NCBI GenBank assembly: GCA_018436595.1
Contig: JAHDLC010000010.1
Span: 103,371 to 167,370 of the forward strand
Length of the DNA stretch: 64,000 nt
Direction of reading: 5' to 3'
Source: Synergistaceae bacterium
GTDB lineage: Bacteria; Synergistota; Synergistia; Synergistales; Aminobacteriaceae
A program made the position numbers and the translations under genes. The notes under the pieces are model-generated. The model ran no database searches, was not told where the DNA came from, and worked only from the letters and a program-made list of their open reading frames with translations. Positions 1-7,702 of this stretch are shown piece after piece; the first letter of the stretch is position 1; each line of letters begins with the position of its first letter.

Positions 1-1249
1 CGAAGCCGATCATAAGCCACACGTCGAACATGTTGTTGTTGATGGCGTAGCTTCCGATGACCGAAAGAATGGCAATGCCCGGAATGAGGAGCGCGTTGGG
101 GGTCATCGTGACTTTGGCGAAGTAGGGCGCCAGGTAGATTCCCAGAACCAGGAAAATGATATTCGCAATGAAAAGAGAGAGAATGAACCCGTACGTCATG
201 GCCCCATACTTCGAGAAAAGCTCCGGTCCGGGAATGAGACCCTGGATCAGGAGACCTCCCATAAGGGCCGCCGCAACGCTGTTGCCGGGAATGCCGAGGG
301 TGAGCAGGGGGATGAGGGAACCTCCCACACAGCCGTTGTTGGCGCTTTCGGAGGCTGCCACTCCCTTGGGGTTCCCCTTTCCGAAGGTGTCTGAATCCCT
401 GGAGCTCTGCTTCGCGAAATTATAGGAAATGAAAGCTGATATGGTCGCACCGGCTCCGGGCAGCATGCCGACTATTGTCCCGATGATGCTCCCCTTTGCG
501 ATAGTGGGGCCGAGTCCCCTGGGAAGCCTGCTCCTTTTGATGGAGGCGATAGTGTCGCTCAGATCCTCAACGATGTGGGTCTCCGCAGTCAGGTCCAGGA
601 TCTGGCTCACGGAGAAGAGGCCGATGAGAGCGGGCATGAAGGGAATGCCGTCATAAAGGTCAACGATGTCAAAGGTGAAGCGCATGAAGCCCGAGATGGG
701 ATCCATGCCCACAGTGGCCAGCACGAGGCCGAGAAATCCGGAGATCAGCCCCTTCACCATGCTTCCCTTCGTGAGGGTGACAATGCTGGAAAGGCCCATG
801 ATGGCCAGGACGAAATATTCCGGTGGGCCGAACCGGAGGGAGAACTTTGCCAGGGCGGGAGCCATGAGGAGCAGGGCCACGGTGGAGAAAATGCCTCCCC
901 AGAAACTGGCCCAGGTGGCCACGGTGAGAGCGGTGCCGCCCTTGCCCTGTTTCGTCATGGGGTAGCCGTCGAATGCCGTGGCTGCTGCGGCGGGGGTTCC
1001 CGGAGTGGAGAGCAGGATTGAGGAGATGGCTCCTCCGTACATTCCGCCGCTGTAGACTCCGCCCATAAGGGCCAGGCCAACAAGGGGCTGCATTCCGAAG
1101 GTCACCGGGATGAGCAGCGCCACGGCCATGGTGGCGGTGAGGCCCGGCATGGCGCCTACGATGATGCCCACCACGGTGCCCGATAGAATGGCGAAGAGAA
1201 CGCCGGGATTCATCAGTTCCGAAAGCGCTGGCACAAAAAATTCAGTCAT
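1..1249 (-). CDS. tctA: TctA-type large permease of a tripartite tricarboxylate transporter (3' part missing)
   Basis: This is the large membrane subunit of a TctABC secondary transporter, which imports carboxylates captured by the periplasmic TctC protein. The protein begins MTEFFVPALSEL and shows the glycine-rich, very hydrophobic stretches typical of TctA, including SGTVVGIIVGAMPGLTATMA and the conserved STPGTPAAAATAFDGYP region near residues 65-90. At least 416 residues are present, against about 500 in the family, and the gene runs off the left edge without a stop. A GGGGG ribosome site precedes the ATG, and the tctB stop lies only 3 nt upstream, so the two are translated together. The substrate cannot be told from sequence. 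Confidence 0.93.
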   Translation of the reverse strand, partial: MTEFFVPALSELMNPGVLFAILSGTVVGIIVGAMPGLTATMAVALLIPVTFGMQPLVGLALMGGVYSGGMYGGAISSILLSTPGTPAAAATAFDGYPMTKQGKGGTALTVATWASFWGGIFSTVALLLMAPALAKFSLRFGPPEYFVLAIMGLSSIVTLTKGSMVKGLISGFLGLVLATVGMDPISGFMRFTFDIVDLYDGIPFMPALIGLFSVSQILDLTAETHIVEDLSDTIASIKRSRLPRGLGPTIAKGSIIGTIVGMLPGAGATISAFISYNFAKQSSRDSDTFGKGNPKGVAASESANNGCVGGSLIPLLTLGIPGNSVAAALMGGLLIQGLIPGPELFSKYGAMTYGFILSLFIANIIFLVLGIYLAPYFAKVTMTPNALLIPGIAILSVIGSYAINNNMFDVWLMIGF

Positions 1250-1252
1250 GGT

Positions 1253-1693
1253 CTATTCCCCCCAGATGCCCATGGGGACGGGAACCCCAAGGAAATGAAC
1301 AAACACGAGCCAGACGAAGCCGAGGATCAGGCCTGTACCGAGAAGAATGAAAACGGGGCGCCGGAAGCCGAGCATCCAGGAGAGTGCGGCCATAAAAAGG
1401 GCGCTGGCCGGGAAAAATCCGATGAAGGAAATAAGAATTCCGTAGCCGACCATGGATGCCAGGGTCAGAGTGAAGTTTTTCGGCGAGCGGACCCACCGGA
1501 CATGGGAATCGGGCGAGGATGTCCTCTGCAGCAGGAGAATCAGGGACAGGACCGCGAGCATTCCCGCCAGGAAAAAGATGTACCGGGCCGCTGCCGCGGC
1601 CCGGTCGGGAAAGCTGTTTGCCCCAAGAAACAGGACGGCGGAAAGTCCCAATCCCCCGGCCGCGAAAAGACGGTTCATGGAAGATCGGGTCAT
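1253..1693 (-). CDS. tctB: TctB-type small membrane subunit of tripartite tricarboxylate transporter
   Basis: A 146-residue integral membrane protein with about four hydrophobic segments (roughly residues 10-27, 38-54, 75-100 and 115-140). That is the size and topology of TctB, the poorly conserved small subunit. Sequence alone would be weak evidence, but it lies between an unmistakable tctC (14 nt upstream) and tctA (3 nt downstream), the standard tctCBA order. TctB is thought to support TctA in the membrane. The ATG has a GAGG element upstream. Nothing looks broken. Confidence 0.85.
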   Translation of the reverse strand: MTRSSMNRLFAAGGLGLSAVLFLGANSFPDRAAAAARYIFFLAGMLAVLSLILLLQRTSSPDSHVRWVRSPKNFTLTLASMVGYGILISFIGFFPASALFMAALSWMLGFRRPVFILLGTGLILGFVWLVFVHFLGVPVPMGIWGE

Positions 1694-1707
1694 GAAAGAG
1701 CCTCGCC

Positions 1708-2655
1708 CTACCAGGGATCTTTCTCGTAGGCCTTGTTGGTTACGACAAGGAGATCCTCGAGGTACGCCTTGTACTCTTCAGGAGTCATGACGTTCATCTG
1801 GAGCTGTTCCTTGGCGGCCGCCTGGAATTCGGCATCTGCAAGCACTTTTTCAAAGGTCTCAATGATTTTCTTCAAAGCTTCCTCGGGAATTCCCGCAGGT
1901 GCGGCAAACCCCCTGGACGAGTCGGAGATGACCTTGTATCCCAGTTCAGCGAAGGTGGGGATTTCGGGCACGTTCGGGTGCCTTTTTGCCGTCATCATGG
2001 CCAGGACCCTGACTTCGCCGGCCTTGAGGTTGGACTCGATCTGGGAAAGGTTCATGAAACCCATGGACACGTGGCCGCCCATCACCGTGGCCTTGGCGTT
2101 GGAGGATCCAGTGGAGGGGACGCTCTTCACGGTGCAGCCCGTGGCCTCGTTGAACTGGGCGAGGGCGAAAGCGTCGTCTCCGCCGGGGCCTGACGTGGAG
2201 CCGGTGAGGGTTCCGGGAGCCGCTTTTTCTGCGTCGATGATATCCTGGATGGAATTGAAGGGGCTGGAGGCGGGGACGACCAGGACACCGGGATCGGTGA
2301 CAAGGTTGAACAGCATGGCAAAGTCATCGAGGGTATACTTTGCCCGCTTGGCGGACATGTGGGCCGTCAGATGGGGCGTGTACAGGGTTCCGATGGTGTA
2401 GCCGTCCTTTTTTGCCCGTGCGAGGGCGTCGAAGCCCCTCTGGCCGCCGGCGCCGTCGATGTTGTTGATCACAAAGGGCTGGGGGAAGTACTTCTCGGCG
2501 AACTTGGCGAAGAGCCTCGCCATGGTGTCGGTGCCGCCGCCCGCATTGGACGCCACAATGATAGTGACGGCCTTCGTCGGGTAGTCTGCGGCGAAGGCCG
2601 CCCCCGCTCCGAGGGCAATGCACACTGCGAGAACAGCCAGAATTGCTTTTTTCAT
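1708..2655 (-). CDS. tctC: TctC/BugT-family periplasmic solute-binding protein
   Basis: The extracytoplasmic receptor of the TctABC transporter. Residues 1-22 are a classic Sec signal peptide (MKK start, hydrophobic core, AFA-A cleavage site). The mature protein begins DYPTKAVTIIV, and the family motif ASNAGGGTDTMAR follows near residue 35. The total of 315 residues is typical. Bug/TctC proteins bind carboxylates such as citrate, dicarboxylates or aromatic acids; the ligand is not predictable here. A strong AAAGGAGA site precedes the ATG. The gene starts 61 nt after phoU on the same strand with no visible terminator between, so it may be read from the phoU promoter as well as its own. Confidence 0.95.
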   Translation of the reverse strand: MKKAILAVLAVCIALGAGAAFAADYPTKAVTIIVASNAGGGTDTMARLFAKFAEKYFPQPFVINNIDGAGGQRGFDALARAKKDGYTIGTLYTPHLTAHMSAKRAKYTLDDFAMLFNLVTDPGVLVVPASSPFNSIQDIIDAEKAAPGTLTGSTSGPGGDDAFALAQFNEATGCTVKSVPSTGSSNAKATVMGGHVSMGFMNLSQIESNLKAGEVRVLAMMTAKRHPNVPEIPTFAELGYKVISDSSRGFAAPAGIPEEALKKIIETFEKVLADAEFQAAAKEQLQMNVMTPEEYKAYLEDLLVVTNKAYEKDPW

Positions 2656-2716
2656 AGTATCGTCTCCTTTCGAAAGTGAGTTCCCCTGATCCGTGGTTTC
2701 GTGTCGTTCTCCGGCG

Positions 2717-3448
2717 TCAGCCTCCTTTGCTTTCGGAGAGGGCTTTTCTCTTCTCCTCGAGAAGGGGTTTCAGTCGCTCTCCCTTGACCATGAAGAACAC
2801 CCGTTCCGCCACGTTGGTGGCGTGATCGCCTATCCTGGCGAGATGCCGCGCGACCCAGAGGAGCCCGGCGGCGCACTGTGCGGTGGCCTGGTCTCCCTGG
2901 GGCTTGTTGCCGATGATGAGAAGGAGTTCGTCGAAAATGTTCTCGTAGAGGATGTCGAGCTCCTCGTCCCGGAGGCAGATGGCCTCGGCGAGGGCAGTGT
3001 CGTCCTCCTCGAAGGCCTTGAGGGAATCGGCCACCATCTCGGTGGCGATGACCTTCATCTTCGGAATGTCCACTAGTGGTTTCAGGAGAGGATAGCGGTT
3101 CAGGATCTTCGCCTTTTTCGCGATGTTCACACCCTGGTCGCCTATGCGCTCCAGGTCGGTAATGATCTTCAGCACGGCGAAAACGAAGCGGAGATCCTCC
3201 CGGACGGGCTGGCGCATGGCGATGGAGCTGAGGCATTCCTGGTCGATGGACGCCTCGAGATCGTCTATGATGTCATCGGATCGTATGACCTCGTCCGCCA
3301 GGGCATCGTTCCGCTCTTCCAGCGAGCGGACCGCGTTGGAGAATGCCTCGCTCGCCATGGACCCCATCTCTCGGACCATGGAAAGGATTTTCGCCCTGTC
3401 GGCTGAATACAAAAGGGATTCAACCTTCCCGTTTTTCTTCCAGAACAT
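2717..3448 (-). CDS. phoU: PhoU-family phosphate-signalling regulator
   Basis: PhoU links the Pst phosphate transporter to the PhoR/PhoB two-component system, or regulates Na/Pi cotransporters. The 243-residue protein has the two repeated three-helix bundles of the family. The repeated metal-binding motif appears as DLERIGDQGVNIAKKAK near residue 105 and as LARIGDHATNVAERVFF near residue 210. It is about the usual length. No pst genes are adjacent; the downstream neighbours are tctCBA. A TTGACA -35 box and a palindromic operator-like cluster lie about 130-165 nt upstream. Confident in the family, less so in its partner system. Confidence 0.95.
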   Translation of the reverse strand: MFWKKNGKVESLLYSADRAKILSMVREMGSMASEAFSNAVRSLEERNDALADEVIRSDDIIDDLEASIDQECLSSIAMRQPVREDLRFVFAVLKIITDLERIGDQGVNIAKKAKILNRYPLLKPLVDIPKMKVIATEMVADSLKAFEEDDTALAEAICLRDEELDILYENIFDELLLIIGNKPQGDQATAQCAAGLLWVARHLARIGDHATNVAERVFFMVKGERLKPLLEEKRKALSESKGG

Positions 3449-3556
3449 CTCTGCAGTCCCTCCCTCGTCGGTACAGCCTGCCTGCGGGAACCGTCATCTT
3501 TTGTGGGGCCCCCGGGGGGCCTTGGCAGGATAGCGGGAAAAAATGTCCTCAGCGAG

Positions 3557-3612
3557 GTTACAGGCGTGTAACGATAATGTTACAAACTACGACATACCGG
3601 GAGGATTGTCAA
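3557..3612 (-). promoter_or_regulatory. Candidate phoU promoter with overlapping palindromic operator
   Basis: On the minus strand a perfect TTGACA (3612-3607) is followed after 17 nt by TAGTTT (3589-3584), a weak -10. Immediately downstream, at the expected transcription start, are three alternating half-sites on the plus strand: GTTACA (3557-3562), TGTAAC (3567-3572) and GTTACA (3579-3584). They make two nested inverted repeats. A repressor bound here would block initiation. The identity of the regulator is unknown; the 17-bp spacing and perfect -35 are seen, and the regulatory role is inferred. Confidence 0.5.
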
Positions 3613-3743
3613 GAAGCTGATTCCTGATTTTCAGCGGGCGGAGGGGATGAACCTTCCTTTTTCAGGATCCTGTTCCCCTATGGTAGAATCGTCTCGGTAG
3701 TGGAGCCAGAAAATCCATGGAAAGCACGCCGGAGGAGAGAATA

Positions 3744-4508
3744 ATGAAAAGAATGTTCGTGCGGTGCGTCATAAAGGGAAAAAGGGAGACAGGGCTGGTG
3801 GAGAACGGCATCATCTACCGGCTGGAGGGGGATATGTTCGGCGAATATACACGGGGCCCCGCCCTCGGCTCGGTGGACGAGGCGGAACGGTTCCTTCCTC
3901 CCGTGGAGCCGTCCAAGGTAGCAGCGGTGGGACTCAACTACCGGGACCACGCCATCGAGGTCGGCCTTCCCATACCGGAGGAACCCCTGCTCTTCCTGAA
4001 GCCTTCCACATCGGTCATTGCCCACGGCGACCCCGTGGTGTATCCCGCACACATGACGGAGCGGGTGGACTACGAAGCCGAGCTCGCCGTCATCATCGGG
4101 AGGAAGTGTTCCCGTGTTGAACCCGGAGAAGCGGAGGACTGCATCCTGGGGTACACCTGCGCCAACGACGTAACCGCCAGGGACCTCCAGTCAAAAGACG
4201 GCCAGTGGACCCGGTCGAAGTCCTTCGACACCTTCTGCCCCCTGGGGCCGTGGATCGTCTCGGGTATCGATCCTTCGGACCTCGAGATCGGCATGTACCT
4301 GAACGGGAAACAGGTCCAGCATTCCAGAACAAAGAACTTCATCTTCCCCGTGGACGTGCTGGTGAGCCACATCTCGAAAGTCATGACCCTCCTGCCCGGA
4401 GACGTGATCATCACCGGCACTCCGTCAGGCATCGGCCCCGTGAAAAAGGGAGACGTCATGCAGGTGAAGATCGAAGGGATCGGGACCCTGGAAAACGTGG
4501 TGGAGTAG
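3744..4508 (+). CDS. Fumarylacetoacetate hydrolase (FAH) family protein
   Basis: A 254-residue cytoplasmic enzyme of the FAH superfamily, which uses a divalent metal to cleave or decarboxylate 2-oxo or beta-diketo acids. Members include fumarylpyruvate hydrolase, oxaloacetate decarboxylase and 2-hydroxyhepta-2,4-diene-1,7-dioate isomerase. Seen motifs are GLNYRDHAIE, the metal-ligand segment VDYEAELAVIIGRK, TARDLQ, and TGTPSGIG near the C-terminus. The ATG at 3744 is preferred over one at 3717 because GGAGGAGAG sits just upstream of it. It stands alone between phoU and a strong terminator. The exact substrate cannot be assigned. Confidence 0.92.
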   Translation: MKRMFVRCVIKGKRETGLVENGIIYRLEGDMFGEYTRGPALGSVDEAERFLPPVEPSKVAAVGLNYRDHAIEVGLPIPEEPLLFLKPSTSVIAHGDPVVYPAHMTERVDYEAELAVIIGRKCSRVEPGEAEDCILGYTCANDVTARDLQSKDGQWTRSKSFDTFCPLGPWIVSGIDPSDLEIGMYLNGKQVQHSRTKNFIFPVDVLVSHISKVMTLLPGDVIITGTPSGIGPVKKGDVMQVKIEGIGTLENVVE

Positions 4509-4550
4509 CGGGGGGCGAAACAACCTTCCGCCCCGGACCCTGTGCTGCAA

Positions 4551-4588
4551 AAAAACGTCCCCGCCGGTCAGCCGGCGGGGACGTTTTT
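4551..4588. terminator. Bidirectional intrinsic terminator
   Basis: A 17-bp perfect stem (4551-4567 pairing with 4572-4588) with a 4-nt loop. It is flanked by an A-run on the left and a T-run on the right, so it can end transcription on both strands. It separates the convergent FAH-family gene and tRNA-Ser. Confidence 0.93.
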
Positions 4589-4619
4589 CATTCGGTGAAG
4601 CTTCCGTTTAGCGGAAAAA

Positions 4620-4705
4620 TGGCGGAGGGCAGAGGATTCGAACCCCTGGGGCTTTCGCCCAGCTGATTTCAAGTCAGCCACCATAGACCACTCGGACAGC
4701 CCTCC
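4620..4705 (-). tRNA. tRNA-Ser (anticodon TGA)
   Basis: Read on the minus strand, the 86-nt sequence begins GGAGGGC and ends GCCCTCC-G-CCA, a perfect 7-bp acceptor stem with encoded CCA. The anticodon loop is CTTGAAA, giving anticodon TGA. A long variable arm (CTGGGCGAAAGCCCAG type) marks it as a class II serine tRNA. The T-loop reads GGTTCGAATCC. It is transcribed towards the shared terminator from its own near-consensus promoter. Confidence 0.98.
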
Positions 4706-4718
4706 GCGGAACGAGGAG

Positions 4719-4747
4719 ATTATACATGTATTTCCCGTTGTTGCCAA
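4719..4747 (-). promoter_or_regulatory. Promoter of tRNA-Ser
   Basis: Minus strand TTGGCA (4747-4742), 17-bp spacer, then a perfect TATAAT (4724-4719), ending 14 nt before the tRNA 5' end. This is a near-consensus housekeeping sigma-70 promoter. Confidence 0.85.
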
Positions 4748-4829
4748 CGGATGAAGGGGGGCGCCCGCAAATTCGGGGGAGAGTATAATGAATGGAAGTG
4801 GACCGATTTTTCCTGAGAGGTGATTCCTG

Positions 4830-5243
4830 GTGAAAAAAGAAGAGATTCTCGAGAGGTTCGTGTGCACCCCGTCCCGGGTGGCGGTGGTGGGAGCGTCGCC
4901 GAAGGAGGACCGCCCGGTGTTCCGGGTGATGAACTACCTTGCCGGTGCGGGGTTCACCCTCTATCCCGTGAACCCCGGGTATGCGGGAACGGAGATCATG
5001 GGACGTCCCTGCGCCGCGGGGCTCGAATTTCTCGAAGATGAGGTCGACGTGGTCGCCCTGTTCCTTTCGGCGAAACAGCAGGGGACTGTGGCGGCAGACC
5101 TGGAGAAGCTGCCCGTCAGGCCCGTGGTCTGGTTCCAGCCGGGAGCGGAGAATGAAGAACTCGCCGCTGAACTGGAGCGGAAAGGATACGACGTGGTGCC
5201 GTCGGACTGCCTCATGGCCGCCCACATGAACAAATGCAGGTGA
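4830..5243 (+). CDS. CoA-binding domain protein (YccU family)
   Basis: A 137-residue protein that is a single Rossmann-like CoA-binding domain. VAVVGASPKEDRPVFRVMNYL at residues 18-38 is the diagnostic start, followed by LYPVNPGYAGTEIMGRPC, the VDVVALFLSA strand and the VVWFQPGAENEEL segment. The family resembles the CoA-binding part of succinyl-CoA synthetase; its physiological role is not established. The GTG start is supported by a GAGAGGTGAT site. A perfect TATAAT (4784-4789) lies 41 nt upstream without a clear -35. It is a single gene ahead of the thioesterase promoter. Confidence 0.88.
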   Translation: MKKEEILERFVCTPSRVAVVGASPKEDRPVFRVMNYLAGAGFTLYPVNPGYAGTEIMGRPCAAGLEFLEDEVDVVALFLSAKQQGTVAADLEKLPVRPVVWFQPGAENEELAAELERKGYDVVPSDCLMAAHMNKCR

Positions 5244-5287
5244 GAATTATTTTGTGCTCATGATACCATCGGAATGATAAAAATTTC

Positions 5288-5316
5288 TTGCTCACGGGTG
5301 CGAATTTATATATAAT
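5288..5316 (+). promoter_or_regulatory. Promoter of the thioesterase-iorAB unit
   Basis: TTGCTC (5288-5293), a 17-bp spacer and perfect TATAAT (5311-5316) in a local AT-rich patch. The 5' leader of about 90 nt holds two small hairpins, CTGTG/CACAG near 5350 and GCGGA/TCCGC at 5381-5392, neither followed by a T-run. Confidence 0.8.
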
Positions 5317-5413
5317 TACAGAAAAGACCGCACTTGCCTCCCTAACTCCTGTGTATTTTCCACAGCCTTTCCCGGGGGGGGCGGAAATCCGCACTGCAGA
5401 GGAGGTAATTCCG

Positions 5414-5824
5414 ATGTCCTCCGAATATCCGTACACCCTGAGGGTCCGGTACGGCGATACCGACCAGATGGGAGTCGCCTATTACGCCAATTATCTCTAC
5501 TGGTTCGAAGTGGGCAGGACGGAGTTCTGCCGCGCCCACGGCAAGTCCTACGCCGACTGGGAGGAAGAGGGCATTTTCCTTCCCGTGGTTGAATCCCACT
5601 GCCGCTACAAGCATCCAGCCCGGTACGAGGACGAGATTGTCATTTTCACGAAAATCGGTGAAGTGAAGGCATCGTCCGTGATTTTTGAATGCCGCATCGA
5701 ACGGGCCGCCGACGGCAAGCCCCTCGCCTCGGGATGGACCCGCCATGCCTTCGTGGACCGGAATGGAAGGCTTCTGAGAGGAGACAACCCCCTGCGCCGA
5801 TGGATCGAGGCGCTGGCGGGATGA
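5414..5824 (+). CDS. 4HBT/YbgC-family acyl-CoA thioesterase
   Basis: A 136-residue single hot-dog-fold thioesterase that hydrolyses an acyl-CoA to the free acid and CoA. The signature RVRYGDTDQMGVAYYANYL sits at residues 10-28, with the catalytic Asp in the DTDQMG segment. GGAGGT precedes the ATG by 7 nt. In many bacteria YbgC accompanies tol-pal, but here the next gene, iorA, overlaps or almost touches it. Since IorAB makes aryl-acetyl-CoA, a role in releasing arylacetates is an attractive inference. Family assignment is firm; substrate is not. Confidence 0.93.
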   Translation: MSSEYPYTLRVRYGDTDQMGVAYYANYLYWFEVGRTEFCRAHGKSYADWEEEGIFLPVVESHCRYKHPARYEDEIVIFTKIGEVKASSVIFECRIERAADGKPLASGWTRHAFVDRNGRLLRGDNPLRRWIEALAG

Positions 5825-5841
5825 CGGAGGTGTCGCGTACA

Positions 5842-7701
5842 GTGAGCACGAAAGCCATACTGTTGGGAAACGAGGCAATCGCCAGGGGAATTGTTGAAGC
5901 GGGGTGTCTTGTGGCGTCCGCCTACCCGGGAACGCCGTCGTCCGAAATACTGCCTGCGGTGGCAAAGTTCGCCGACGAACTGGGCTCACCCATGGCGGTC
6001 GAATGGGGCGTGAACGAGAAGGTGGCCTTCGAGGTCGCCGCCGCCGCCTCCTTTACCGGCGCCCGCTCCTGTGCCGTTATGAAGCAGGTGGGGCTGAACG
6101 TTGCGGCCGATCCCTTCATGAGTGCCGCCCATTTCCAGCTCAAGGGGGGCATGCTCCTTGTGGTCGCAGACGATCCGGGGCCCCACAGCTCCCAGACGGA
6201 ACAGGACAGCCGCTATTTCGCCATGTTCGCCAAGGTGCCCTGTTTCGACCCCTGTTCCGCCGCCGAGGCGAAGGAGATGGTCTTCGACGCCTTCGACCTG
6301 TCAGAGCGGTTCGGCATCATCACCATGCTCCGTCCCAGCGTGAGGGTGGACCACTGCCGCCAGGACGTTGAACTCGGAGAGCTCCGCCCTCCGAAGGGGC
6401 AGGTGAAGTTCGAGAAGGAACCCTCCCGATGGGTCTGCCTTCCCGCCAGCGTGAAGGTGAACCATCCCCGGCTGAACGCCAAGGTAGAGGAGATCCGGGC
6501 CGCCTTCGAGACGGAGTTCGGGAAGTACAACTACGAAGTTCCCTCCCGTGAGAAGAGCGTCCTGGGCATCGTGGCCTCGGGAGTGTGCTTCTCCGTGGTC
6601 AGCGACATCCTGAAGGAGTGGGGCCGGGAAGACGTGGCTGTTCTCAAGATCGGCACGCCCCATCCTCTGCCGGTGAAGATGGTGACCGATTTCATCTCCC
6701 GCCACCCGAAGGTGCTCTTCCTCGAGGAAACCTACCCGGTGATGGAAATGCAGCTTCCCGACAGGACGGGAATCCTCGGCCGCTGGAACGGCGTCGTCCC
6801 GGGGGCCGGGGAACTTCTTCCGGAGGTTATCGCGGGCATTCTCGCGAAAATCCTCGGCATGGACCAGCCCTCCGGGGAAGGTTCATCCCTTCTCAGGGAA
6901 GCTCTTGAAGATCTGAAGATCACTCCCCGGAAGCCCATGCTCTGCCCGGGATGCCCCCACAGGGCGAGCTATTTCTCCATCAGGCAGGCCCTGCCCAACG
7001 CGGTGAACCCATCGGACATCGGCTGCTACACCCTTGGGGTGAACCAGAAGGCGGTGGACGCCGTGGTGGATATGGGAGCCTCGGTGACCATGGGATCCGG
7101 GTTCTTCCTCGCCCACAAGGCTGCCGGAACGGAACGGCCCATCGTGAGCACCATCGGCGATTCCACCTTCTTCCACATGGGCATTCCCGGCCTCGTGAGC
7201 GCAGTCTACAACAGGCACGCCTTCGTCCTCGGCATCCTGGACAACAGCACCACCGCCATGACGGGCGGGCAGGCGAACCCTGCGGTGGGCGACAAGCTCA
7301 GGAAGGGCGACGAAGGCCGGAAGGTGGATATCGAGGCCGTCTGCAGGGGCTGCGGCGTGACCTTTGTCCGGACCATCGAAGCCTATGACGTCGCCGCGGG
7401 GAAAGAGGCCGTGAAGGAAGCCTGGGAGCACGCACAGTCCAGGTCGGAACCGGCTGTAATCATTTTCCGGCACCCCTGCATGCTCCTCCGTCCCCAGCAG
7501 CCTGTTGTCCAGGTCAAGGTGGACCCGGAAAAGTGCATCGGCTGCAAGTTCTGCATCAATTTCTTCAACTGCCCCGGCCTCGTCTTCGACGAGACGAGGA
7601 GCAAGGCATACATCGACGAGCGGTTCTGCGTTTCCTGCGGGGTCTGTATCTCTGTCTGCCCCCACGGGGCCATCGCGGAAGTTTCCGAGGAGGGGAAATA
7701 G
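5842..7701 (+). CDS. iorA: Indolepyruvate:ferredoxin oxidoreductase, alpha subunit
   Basis: A thiamine-diphosphate enzyme that oxidatively decarboxylates aryl-pyruvates (from Trp, Phe, Tyr) to aryl-acetyl-CoA, reducing ferredoxin. The N-terminal pyrimidine-binding domain has LLGNEAIARG and AYPGTPSSEI. The ThDP-binding core shows CPGCPHR, DIGCYTLG, GDSTFFHMG and DNSTTAMTGGQ. The C-terminal about 60 residues carry two [4Fe-4S] clusters (CIGCKFC and CVSCGVC). The length, 619 aa, is normal. The GTG start at 5842 follows GGAGGTG and gives the family's usual N-terminus; an ATG at 5821 overlapping the thioesterase stop is the alternative. iorB follows 1 nt later. Confidence 0.97.
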   Translation: MSTKAILLGNEAIARGIVEAGCLVASAYPGTPSSEILPAVAKFADELGSPMAVEWGVNEKVAFEVAAAASFTGARSCAVMKQVGLNVAADPFMSAAHFQLKGGMLLVVADDPGPHSSQTEQDSRYFAMFAKVPCFDPCSAAEAKEMVFDAFDLSERFGIITMLRPSVRVDHCRQDVELGELRPPKGQVKFEKEPSRWVCLPASVKVNHPRLNAKVEEIRAAFETEFGKYNYEVPSREKSVLGIVASGVCFSVVSDILKEWGREDVAVLKIGTPHPLPVKMVTDFISRHPKVLFLEETYPVMEMQLPDRTGILGRWNGVVPGAGELLPEVIAGILAKILGMDQPSGEGSSLLREALEDLKITPRKPMLCPGCPHRASYFSIRQALPNAVNPSDIGCYTLGVNQKAVDAVVDMGASVTMGSGFFLAHKAAGTERPIVSTIGDSTFFHMGIPGLVSAVYNRHAFVLGILDNSTTAMTGGQANPAVGDKLRKGDEGRKVDIEAVCRGCGVTFVRTIEAYDVAAGKEAVKEAWEHAQSRSEPAVIIFRHPCMLLRPQQPVVQVKVDPEKCIGCKFCINFFNCPGLVFDETRSKAYIDERFCVSCGVCISVCPHGAIAEVSEEGK

Positions 7702-7702
7702 C

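Noticed and set aside
4568..4867. Minus-strand open frame covering tRNA-Ser
   Set aside because: It contains the whole tRNA and its promoter; the peptide GGLSEWSMVADLKSAG is a tRNA-Ser translation.
5317..5413. Leader of the thioesterase gene as a riboswitch
   Set aside because: It has two short hairpins but no known aptamer core, and no terminator or ribosome-site-masking alternative could be drawn convincingly.
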